Position numbers and translations under genes: made by a program. A stretch of 19,648 nt of DNA, from positions 1-19,648 of the forward strand of contig JALQPE010001627.1 in NCBI GenBank assembly GCA_030407315.1, given 5' to 3'. The notes beneath the pieces were generated by a model. That model saw nothing but the letters and a program-made list of their open reading frames with translations. It had not been told where the DNA came from and did no database searches. Below, piece after piece: positions 9,284-17,386 of this stretch. The stretch comes from Asparagopsis taxiformis (taxonomy: Eukaryota > Rhodophyta > Florideophyceae > Bonnemaisoniales > Bonnemaisoniaceae). Each line of letters begins with the position of its first letter. The stretch's first letter is position 1.

Positions 9284-11119
9284 ATGTCTGCATCCGCCTA
9301 TGTCCGAATACTGAGGGATGTCAGGGGCACCATCTATGAACTGGGGCATGTGATTGAGTTGATTCCTGAAGTCGATTTCACTGTTGAGGACTTCATCAAC
9401 AGAACTCTACGAATGTCAGGAGTCAATGTCCCAATTCACCAGGCTGAGCTGTTCCATCAGGGCTTCATGCTTCCGAAGAAGGGAAGTAGCTATGTACTAC
9501 GAGAAAGAAACACTTACGATCTGAGGGTTAAGGACACCGAAGAAACAAGACAAGGAACCAGGTATCAGAAGAGCATCAAGAAACTAGTCAAATGGGGGAA
9601 GGTAGCCCCAGAGAAAGAACAGAGGAGAGCGAAGATGAGTAGAAATGAATGGGAAGATAGTGAGAGTGAGAGCGAAAGCGAAGGCGAAATTGAAGAAGAA
9701 AGTGACAATGAATTATCAGAAGATGATGATGAAATCAAGAAAGACAATCCAGTTCTAAACTTAAATAAACCGCGAAGAATTGGAAAGAAGACAGAGCCAG
9801 CACCACCACCACCGAAGAACCCATAAAGAAGAAAAAGAAACCAGTAATTTCATCGTCATCCAGCTCTGAAAGCATCTCCTGCTAATCTTCAGATCTGGAA
9901 GACTTGAATCCGAATACTGCTCGAGAAAAGTTGAAGCAGCAGAACACACAGTCAACTCGAAGCACGGCTCCTTCCAAAGGAAAGGTGACAGTATCATACC
10001 CAAAGCAGAAATAACCTTTGATGGAGCCTGAAGACTAAGAGAAGAAGGGCAGTTCAAAGCCAACAACCAACAATAACAAAAACAAAGTTAAAGTCACTTC
10101 AACTGTATTGGACTTTACAAAGAATAAAGACGTAGAGAAGGCAATAAAAAAGAAAGCACCAAAGAAAGAGAGTTCAAGTGAGAGCAGTGAATCAGAGAGT
10201 GATACTCCTGTCCAGAAGCCACCTCCACCTCCAGTCAAGAAGGTCCCAGTTCCGAAGCTGACTCTGGTTCCTCGATCAGTTCAGAAGAACAAACCAAACT
10301 TTAAGGAACATATGGAAAATCAATGGCTTCCTATGACTGAAAAACTCCTTAATGAATACTCTACCAAGAACGAGAACGAGTTTTTCATCCAACCAAAGAA
10401 TCAGATTCGGTTCAGGATGGTTGAGTTGGATGAAGAGAGGTTTGTCCCAGTACTCTCTGACTGGATTGAAGGAGACGTAATCACAGCATCCAAGGATTCA
10501 ATCAAACTTGAAAAAGTGAAAAAGGGAACCAAGTTTATTGGTGAGTTCGATGTGCCCTTCATGAACATGAGTGAACCATCTATCAAGAAGATGTTCCTGA
10601 ATGAGAAGCAGCTGGCTGAAATAGAGAAGGCACAGGAACCAGTGAAGGATGAAACACATGTCAAAAAGAATATTGTCGAGTAGAAGCCCAAACCCTCAGA
10701 TAAGTCAGATTAAACTTAAAAGAGAAAAAAGAACGAGTCACTATAGGAGTTCGTATGTGGTCAAATAAACTACTACTTCTCCGACAAGAACTATAACACA
10801 GACCTGTTCATGCAAATGCACGCCAATAAAACCCAGAGAAATGTACATACTGTGTAATGTAGATATCGAAACACCCTTTATGCTCAATTTCCCAAAAATC
10901 AAGAAGACATCAATCAACAAGAACTCACTGATCAGGTTCCTATCTGAAGACCACAGAAGAGAGTCCAGGAACTACGAACTCACCGAAGACTTCAATTTCA
11001 TCAGAAAGAAGGGCATAGTGGTAAATAAGGAGGAATCCTTACCAGTTTAGAAGCCCTAAGAGAATGACAAGAAGATGGAGGTTGAAGCTCAGGAGAAACG
11101 ACACTGCAATATATTTTGA
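9284..11119 (+). CDS. Coilin-like protein continuing into a La motif (about 594-604 aa)
   Basis: Residues about 5-85 resemble the coilin N-terminal self-association domain. Key matches are TVEDF, then LFHQGFMLPKKGSSYVLRE and the terminal LRVK. An acidic Ser/Glu region, Lys-rich stretches and Pro runs follow. A second conserved segment at about 10390-10560 (IRFRMVELDEERFVPVLSDW) matches the C-terminal Tudor-like domain of coilin, which scaffolds Cajal bodies and snRNP assembly in the nucleus (family knowledge). Without any stop, the frame then enters a La-type RNA-binding motif: FVCGQINYYFSDKNYNTDLF from about 10750, then VDIETPFMLNFPKIKK from about 10859. A 20-nt intron at 9844-9863 joins the first half. 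Between about 10800 and 10860 the frame changes by one, and I cannot assign a standard intron there. TGA is at 11117-11119. The coilin call is reasonably firm. The La fusion depends on the unresolved break. Confidence 0.7.
9844..9863 (+). other. 20-nt intron
   Basis: GTAATT...ATCCAG. Removing it links the acidic/Pro-rich exon to the Ser-rich exon of the coilin-like gene. A 26-nt GTT...AAG pair at about 9750-9775 also restores frame but has an atypical donor. Confidence 0.6.
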
Positions 11120-11154
11120 TGGATAACTGTCTTGTTATTAATATAATCTCAAAG

Positions 11155-11622
11155 ATGGAGCCAGAAAAGATCAACTCATATGAACCATATCGAGACGAAA
11201 TACTCAAGCAGTACCCATAAGACAAGGATGTATTTGTCTCACATAACAGCGACCTAATCAACCTGACAGTCAACGGGCAACTATTAAGAGCCAAAGAGAT
11301 CTACAAAATGTCAGATATCATCATGGAAATAAGAGGACCAGTATACAACTCACACGAAGTTCGAAAGCTATACGAGGATCGAAGAAGATAAAACGCAGAT
11401 TTTAAGCCTCGAGAGATCCTTCTTAAAGCTGATGAAGGTGGAGAACACCTTCTTCAGCCGAATAATATAAGTTAGATGCTGTTCACCAATAAGCCAAATT
11501 CAAAACCTAATTGTTAAATTGAAAGAAAGTGGAACTGCAAGCTGTTTATTGTTGCTTCGGACTTTATTGTTAAAGGAGAATAGCTTGTTCTTAACTATGA
11601 GAGTTTTACGTTTACCCTTTGA
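11155..11622 (+). CDS. Small SET-domain-like protein (155 aa)
   Basis: An open frame runs from ATG 11155 (or the in-frame ATG 11119) to TGA 11620-11622, with several TAA/TAG read as Glu. The C-terminal half resembles the end of a SET methyltransferase domain. SKPNCEIERKW stands where SET proteins have NHSCxPN, and LFIVASDFIVKGEELVLNY matches the A-x-x-x-I-x-x-GEEL-x-x-Y motif. The first half fits the SET start (GQLLRAKEIYKMSDIIMEIRG). SET enzymes transfer methyl groups to protein lysines (family knowledge). The usual Asn-His-Ser is replaced by TNKPNSKPN and the protein is short, so activity is uncertain. It lies 35 nt from the TGA of the coilin-like gene and converges on the next minus-strand gene. 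Confidence 0.6.
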
Positions 11623-11657
11623 TATGCATATCTCAACTTTAGGAAGTAATGCGATTA

Positions 11658-12532
11658 TCATTGGTTTAACAAAGCCTACATTGCACAGCATTGAGATAGG
11701 AGGATTCTCTGTAAGTTTTCGACCGCTGCTATATTCTGATTTTCGAGGCTTAATGACTTCCTTCTTTTTCCGATTTGGTTTGATCTCTCTCTTTGGTTAA
11801 ATTTGCTCAGCCTGTCATCTTCGTCATAACTTCTCTATTTTCGTACTTTTTCTGATACTTGTTCAGAGTACCATGGAACTTCGCTTTCATATTCACTCTC
11901 AATAGGATTATCCTCTGCTTCTTGGTTATGAAACGTTCTTGTAATGACAAATTTTGGCCTATCTTTTAAACTTCTCTCCTATGGCTACGCTTTAGCATCT
12001 GTAACTGATTCTTTTGAGTCATAGACGTACTTCTCTACTTTCGACGAGTAGACATTCGGTGTTGATTCAGGATTGAACGAGGGTGATCTTGGTTCATTGG
12101 AGTATGCCAGTTTTACACTTTCCTCTTCTAGTACCATTCCAAGTTCCTTGCCTTCCATTTCATAGCGTTCCACCCGTTTCAACATTTAATAGATGACTTT
12201 TGTCGCTTCCAAATATCGAAACTAGTCTATATCAAATGAAGCATACCAATCAGTCGCACTGTGTTCTTCAGATACTTCTTTGAGAAGTCAATAAGCCTAA
12301 TTAACTCATTCACTAGCTTGAAATTTGACTCTATGAGACGGTAATTCTGCTTCTCCATGTTACTATTCTCCCTATCTTTTCGTTCAGGTTCTGCTTCTAC
12401 AGTGATTTCTTGGCATTGGAAGAACCCTAGTTCTTTCCTTGGATATGGGTGCCCTATCTCTCTGCCTAGTTCCTGAGTTACTGTTCCTGTTTTGTGTTTT
12501 TGTGAGATCATGGCTCCCAGTTTGGTCTTCAT
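11658..12532 (-). CDS. Unknown protein with helical Glu/Arg-rich core (about 284 aa)
   Basis: I do not recognise this gene. ATG at 12530-12532 starts an exon rich in charged residues. A 20-nt intron at 12227-12246 joins it to a second exon, giving the continuous helical stretch KNTVRLIDEFRYLEATKVIY followed by EMLKRVERYE, a likely coiled coil. The rest is charged and looks disordered (PRSPSFNPESTPN, Ser/Glu/Lys). TGA is at 11658-11660. The last 50 codons are less certain. Another frame there also reads plausibly (KREIKPNRKKKEVIKPRKSE) but would run into the convergent SET-like gene. The 3' ends of the two convergent genes are about 35 nt apart. No signal peptide or membrane segment. Function unknown. 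Confidence 0.68.
12227..12246 (-). other. 20-nt intron
   Basis: GTATGC...GATATAG on the minus strand. Removal converts VRLI / DEFRYLEATK from two frames into one uninterrupted helix. The fit is good and the donor and length are typical of this window. Confidence 0.72.
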
Positions 12533-12575
12533 ATTTATGACTAAGTATTATTAATCCAATATTATTAATGAGGTT

Positions 12576-13513
12576 TCACCGGTAGCACCCTCTTTCTGGG
12601 GATATGACCTGCCTTGGTATCCTGAATTCCTTATCTGACCTTGATATCGAGTAACTTGATGGTCTTGATCTCAGTTTGTTTTCTGCCGTTGAGATGTCAT
12701 ACGTCAGTTGAAGGTGTTCACTCAGTTTTTTCCTGTTGTCCACCTTTCTCCCAGGAACCTTCTTCAGTTGAACATTCTGGCTGTCCTTGAATGAGGATGC
12801 CTGATACCAGGCCTTCTCAGTATTGTAGAACTTATCGAGCTCTGGCCTTGGAGTGAACACCTTTCTCTTGGTGTAGCTATCGAATGAGTGCAGTTTTTCC
12901 CTGATCATCCTCTCCCTGAGTTACTTCATAATTACTTCTTCTTGCTGTTTTTGTCTATGTTGAATACGATATCCGGGTTGTACCATACTTTATGTTCGTT
13001 GATCTTCCTGTAAGTCTGGTGTTCGAAGGCAATATGATGGTTGGTCTTGTGTTTGAGTTTCCCTTCAATTGTGTTCTTGTACTCATACTTGCATAGCCCT
13101 GCTGTGTCTGCTGTTGAGTATGGGTCCTTGAATACAGGAAGGGTCTCTGGGTTACCAGCTTTAGGAGTGGTGTAGTCCACCCTAGTCACATATCTACTAA
13201 CATTGATACCATCTGTCCTCTCTGGTGACTTCTTGTTGGACCTTGCCGAACTCACTTCTATTGTTGAGTGTTTCTTGAATTGGTCCAACCCCTTCAGTTT
13301 CTTAACATTGATGGTACCCTTCCCTTTGAACTGGCTGAAGTTGATATTATAGTCGATGTCATGGAAGTCCTTCAGGAACCGATTCGCATATGTTGGTTTA
13401 TGATCCCTGGCCACTGTTTTGAAGGCAGTCGTATTCCCTGTCCGCATCATATCACTCACTGCAGACTTCTTAGGGGAGTACTGCACACAGTCCTCGAGTG
13501 ATATCTTCCTCAT
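12576..13513 (-). CDS. Unknown basic protein (about 304 aa)
   Basis: I do not recognise this gene. ATG at 13511-13513 opens a Lys/Tyr/Asn-rich frame. A 23-nt intron at 12945-12967 joins it to a second exon containing MKELRERMIREKLHSFDSY, with TGA at 12576-12578. Without splicing, the first frame ends in a TGA at 12926-12928 that overlaps the ATG of the second frame. The sequence has many short basic and aromatic motifs and a Tyr/Ser-rich tail (RPSSYSISRSDKEF), and no membrane segment. It sits between a gene of unknown function and the EF-hand-like gene on the same strand, with 43 and 73 nt between coding regions, in the part of the window enriched for likely axonemal proteins. An axonemal role is a guess from this neighbourhood only. 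Confidence 0.72.
12945..12967 (-). other. 23-nt intron
   Basis: GTATTC...AAAACAG on the minus strand, AT-rich relative to its flanks. Removal gives NPDIQEEVIMKELRERMIRE in one frame. Confidence 0.65.
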
Positions 13514-13586
13514 CAATGATTAATAAAATTAAGCCAAATTGGCAAAGATTACAGTATTACAGTAGTAAAATCGGATCAGTCACTTT

Positions 13587-14932
13587 TCACAACCATTGGT
13601 TCTTCATGTAGTTGACATAGTTGTAGGCATCAGCCATAGCCTTCATGTTAGCTACCCTATTCTGCTTAATTTGTTCCTGCTTCTGTTCGTTCTGTTCGAT
13701 CCTCTCTCTTTCCTCATAGTGGTACTGTCTGATTTTGTTCAGTTTGTTGGCATGTCTCTGTTTGAGGGAGTCTCTCTCTTCTTTGAGATGCCTATCCACT
13801 TTCAGTTTTTCATCAATGACCTTCACTCTCTGCTCTGATTGTAGGACATTTTGTTGGGGAGTTGCTCCGAATCTAGTCTTCCTTTGGTCTGAGTTATTAT
13901 TGATCATATACCTATGCCTTGCATGCACTTGGGTGATAGGTCTGTCCTAATGGTCCCTTTCTGGGTGCTCTTGAATGATGCATTGAAGAAGTTGCTGTCA
14001 GTCAGACTCCCTCTCCACTCTCCTGTGCCATTGAGACTCTCCCTTTTGTTCAATGTGTTGGACTTCTTGACTGAGGCTGCATAGACACTTTGTGACACAT
14101 CTTCATAGTTGTACACTTTGTCTATGGCCTGCTCTGCCCCTACTTCGGTGAGCACTGTTTCTAGTGCTGCTATTTCTTTGGGTTTGAACTTGACTGAGTG
14201 TCTGAGTGTCTGTACAGCATTTTCTTTGTCTATTTGTTCTGAGTCTGGGTACTCTTCCCTCATTTTGGCTGAGCATGTGCTGAACTGTTTTAACAGTGCT
14301 TCTATTTCCCCATGGTTCAACTCTGACAGTCTCCTGGTTCCCTTGAGGTGATGTGGGGACACTCCCTCTATTAGATGGCTGATCCTCATGGCCCTAGTGG
14401 CATTTTCTTCCTTCTGCACTGGTGCCTTGTGTATGAGTACCGAGTTGACATTGGGTGAGAATAACAGTTGCACCAGTCCCTCCGCATCCAGCTTATCCCT
14501 GGTTTATGAGAAGTTGGTGAAGTAGTTCACTATAGTCTAGGCCTGGTGGTCATCCACCGATATGCCCACCCTCTGCATCAGAGTATCCTTCAATTCAGCT
14601 GGGGATATATAGTTCTTCTGTAACAGGTTCCAGTTCCTGAGCACTTTCTGGACACTCTTCTTACCCTTGTATGATTTCTTAATCTTGGCCACCAGGTCCT
14701 GGTCCACTGGTTGCTTAGATGTGTTCCTCTCAGTGAACTGGTTGGACTACTGGAGAATTGGTTGATGGAGTTGACCAGTTTTGGACAAATGGGTCATTAG
14801 GGTGCCACTGTCATTCAGTTGGGGCAATTTGCCAGTATTGTTCAGTTTGAGGTCAATCTTCGATGTCGATTTCTGGAGGGATGGTCGGTTGGACCCCCCA
14901 CAGACATGAGGGCGACTCCTACGTAAGTTCAT
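13587..14932 (-). CDS. EF-hand-like, probably ciliary protein (about 440 aa)
   Basis: ATG at 14930-14932. A basic, low-complexity N-terminus leads to a helical region about 90-190 residues in. That region reads like an EF-hand pair: NYISPAELKDTLMQRVGIS, then NFSETRDKLDAEGLVQLLF. The loops lack a full set of Ca2+-binding acidic residues, so binding is doubtful. A Glu/Ser-rich middle follows, then a long charged C-terminal helix (HLKEERDSLKQRHANKLNKI and on) ending in MKNQWL. This layout recalls EF-hand/coiled-coil proteins of the axoneme (inference). A 23-nt intron at 13889-13911 joins the last exon, and TGA is at 13587-13589. Transcription diverges from the adjacent STPGR gene across a 187-nt shared promoter region. 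Confidence 0.72.
13889..13911 (-). other. 23-nt intron
   Basis: GTATAT...AACTCAG on the minus strand, AT-rich. Removing it gives SPKCMQGIDQRKTRFGATPQ. Shorter GTG...AG choices of 11 and 17 nt in the same place would also fit the frame but do not match the intron class. Confidence 0.65.
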
Positions 14933-15119
14933 CTATTCTTCTATTATAACCCAAGAATTACTATTCAGGAAGTTAATGATAATGGCTGACTATTGACTAT
15001 TGACTATTGATTATTGACTATCGGATGGGAGTTCGATCATAATCGAAATAGGGATGTCCATAATAGTATCGGACTGCCAAGAAATATGTCACTCCCAACT
15101 CAACCAGTCAAAGTCCAAG
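14933..15119. promoter_or_regulatory. Shared divergent promoter region, EF-hand-like / STPGR genes
   Basis: The only spacer between two divergent genes with likely ciliary products. It contains five near-identical copies of TGACTAT (14987-15021) and the inverted repeat TTCGAT-CATA-ATCGAA (15032-15047). Both could be transcription-factor sites (inference). Confidence 0.45.
14987..15021. repeat. Tandem TGACTAT x5
   Basis: Five head-to-tail 7-nt units. Units 1, 2, 3 and 5 are TGACTAT and unit 4 is TGATTAT. They lie centrally in the divergent intergenic region. Confidence 0.9.
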
Positions 15120-15970
15120 ATGCTCTACAGCTTTGCAAGGGGACCCAGATTCGGGCATAGACAGAAGAGTCCGTACTTTGATGGTTAATGCAGGTGTGAC
15201 AGTATCTATGACATCCGATCCAAGTCAGGAGGTCGGGCAACATCAATGGGCTATGGGCACAAGTATGACTTCGCAAAGGGGTAACTATCGGGATATATTT
15301 AGAGTCAAGAACAGTCCTCCACCCAACTGCTACATCATCCGGAATGAGTTCGAGGAGAACAAAATGCACAATAAGGGCTATGTATTCGGTGAGAGCAGTG
15401 CCAAAATGGAGGCTACTGGACCCTATGCTGCGATGAGGAATAACACAACCCCTGATCCTGGAGCATATGATGTGCCAACCTTGAAATGTCAGACCACCTA
15501 CACTATCAAGAAGAGACTGCGGGCATCAACTGGGCATAAAGTCAACGTACCCGGACCAGGAGCATGTAAATGGCTGTTTATAGATAGATTAAACGATGAA
15601 CCTGATCGATAGGGACAAGAAGATGGTATCCAAGTACAGGAACAACCGAGGAACTGTGGTATTGAAGGAAAGGAGATTCAAAACACTAGAGAACGATGTA
15701 CCAGGACCAGGAGAATACAGCATGAAGGCAAACGAGGCAGTGTCCAGGATGAACTCCACCCAGGCATACAGGTTCTCATGCCAAAACAGGAACACAGTCA
15801 ACAATCTAAGCATAGCACCAGGACCAGGGAACTACAGACTCCCCAGTGAATTTGGGCATTATGTAGCAGGGAACCAACTCAGTGCGATACAATACCAGAA
15901 GAGTGAAGCCAAACTCAAAAAATACAAGAGGGAGAAGGAGAACATGCTGACACACTACACCAACTAATGA
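15120..15970 (+). CDS. Sperm-tail PG-rich repeat (STPGR/ODF3-like) protein, 268 aa
   Basis: ATG 15120 gives the typical family start MLYSFARGPRFG. Two 22-nt introns (15281-15302, 15566-15587) restore the family motifs YDFAKGVKNSPPPNCY and VPGPGAY. The spliced length is exactly 269 codons to TGA 15968-15970. PG motifs in order are TPDPGAY, VPGPGAY, VPGPGEY and APGPGNY, and the C-terminus is a basic helix. STPGR proteins bind inside or on the wall of axonemal microtubules and outer dense structures (family knowledge). It is divergent from the EF-hand-like gene and lies 54 nt upstream of the MORN gene on the same strand. It has the length and N-terminal motif of a compact ODF3-type member. I cannot assign a specific ortholog. 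Confidence 0.88.
15281..15302 (+). other. 22-nt intron
   Basis: GTAACT...ATTTAG. Removal turns AKG / VKNSPPPN into one reading frame and recreates a conserved family segment. Well supported. Confidence 0.88.
15566..15587 (+). other. 22-nt intron
   Basis: GTAAAT...AGATAG. It splits the Tyr codon of the PG repeat after its first base. Removal restores PGPGAY. Well supported. Confidence 0.9.
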
Positions 15971-16024
15971 TATTCAGACAGATGTAAATGTAAATACAAG
16001 ATAACTTATAAATTTATTAACAGG

Positions 16025-17356
16025 ATGAATGAGTACGAGGAAGGTACGAAGTTAATAACCCAGAATAATACTACCCAGACAACCCAGAAGTCGAATAGAG
16101 CTCAGAGCAGAAACAACTGGAGAGCAAAAACAGAACAGAAATGCTGAGAGTCAGGACAGCCGAACATCAGATCATGGTAGAGACAGTGTGGAACCAGAAT
16201 GAAGATGATCTGGTTGAGTTCTTCAAAAACTATGAAGTGCTACCTTCCAGCATAATCGATCCATTGGCACTGTTCGAACTCGAGAAGACCAAAATGATCA
16301 AAGCTTAGAACAGAGTCTACTTCGGTCAAATGGAACAGAAGAAAAGACACGGAATCGGTATGCTCAGTGACTAATCCAGGAATCAGCATCTCCAAGGGAG
16401 GAAAGGTGTACGAAGGAGAGTTCTACCTAAATGAAAAACAAGGATACGGGTGCTAGGTCTACGAGAACGGAAACCTCTACATGGGGAAATTCAATCAAAA
16501 CAAGAAGCATGGCAAAGGGAGTTTCTATTGGTTCAGCCTATGTGAAGAAACATCAAAGAACGCAACCATTGAACAGTATCATGGATAGTGGTGGGGCGGA
16601 TTACCAGATGGTGAAGGAGAGCACCATAAGAACAATGGAGATTTTTATGTAGGAAAGTTCAAGAATGGGTTGAAACATGGCGATGGTTCTTAACACTATG
16701 CCAATGGAGATAGCTACAAAGGAGAGTTCATCAATGGCCTCCCTGAAGGATACGGATAGTACTGCTGGAATGACATGTCATTTTACAAAGGAGACTTCAA
16801 ACAGGGATATAGAAATGGGTATGGAGTGTGGTGCAATGTGCCCGGAACTGAAGAAACCTACAAAGGGCATTACATGCTGGATAAAAAGCATGGGTTCGGC
16901 ATCTATGATTGGGGAAACGGGTATGTCTACAAGGGATCATTCCTGGACGACATGAGAGCAGGGGAAGGAGAACTCTACTTCCAAGAAGAACTTATTTATA
17001 AAGGATACTGGGAAAAAGGAGAGAAGGCAGAGGGGAATACCTGGAGAGGGCATAACGAGTCATAGGAAGTTTATGAGCAGCAGGAAACTGAAGAGCAGCC
17101 CACCACGAAGCCACTTAAGCACAAGCCAACAGAGGAAAATGAGATACACAATAAACCAGAAAATAACAAGTCCTTTGAAGTTTCATTCAAGCATAAACCA
17201 CCTGAACCCCATATGAGTGCTCACAGTCGGCGATGCTTAGCCTGTCAAAGGAAGAGCCAGGACAAGAAAATAATGAGCAAGGAAAAAACGCATAATAAAA
17301 GCAAGTCTAGGGTCAGTAGATCTGGATCGGTTTCCAAGTTCCCCAAGAAGACTTGA
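16025..17356 (+). CDS. MORN-repeat protein (429 aa)
   Basis: ATG 16025. Introns at 16044-16063 (20 nt) and 16358-16379 (22 nt) give 430 codons to TGA 17354-17356. A charged N-terminal region of about 100 residues precedes roughly ten MORN repeats with the YxGxF/W...GxG pattern, for example YEGEFYLNEKQGYG, YKGEFINGLPEGYG and YKGSFLDDMRAGEG. The tail is basic and Ser/Lys-rich. One in-frame TAG falls on the Glu position of a Y-x-G-E-W motif (16586-16588), which supports TAG=Glu. MORN proteins act at membranes, basal bodies or radial spokes (family knowledge). Its STPGR neighbours favour a ciliary role (inference). RSPH1/RSPH10B-like or a MORN-only protein are both possible. Confidence 0.9.
16044..16063 (+). 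other. 20-nt intron
   Basis: GTACGA...ACCCAG, six codons after the start. Removal gives an acidic N-terminus (EEEYYPDNPEVEESSEQKQL) in frame with the rest. Confidence 0.78.
16358..16379 (+). other. 22-nt intron
   Basis: GTATGC...AATCCAG, with an internal CTAAT. Removal joins RHGIG to ISISKGGKVYEGEF and completes the first MORN repeats. Well supported. Confidence 0.88.
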
Positions 17357-17386
17357 TGTGTGAATTGAATGAATAAAGAATCACTC

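Noticed and set aside
11117..11121. TGATG overlap between the coilin/La frame and the next gene
   Set aside because: The following 35 nt are AT-rich and the better start of the SET-like gene is ATG 11155, so coupling is not needed.
11515..11760. Alternative 3' end of the 11658-12532 gene reading KREIKPNRKKK
   Set aside because: It reads plausibly but needs an extra frame change and would overlap the well-supported end of the SET-like gene by about 100 nt.
12926..12929. ATGA stop-start overlap resembling a bacterial operon junction
   Set aside because: A 23-nt intron just upstream (12945-12967) joins the two frames into one protein.
7800..15300. Widespread assembly indels or programmed frameshifting
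   Set aside because: I first read the repeated frame changes this way. Removing 20-23 nt GTA...AG introns explains nearly all of them and restores motifs; only the La-motif break remains.
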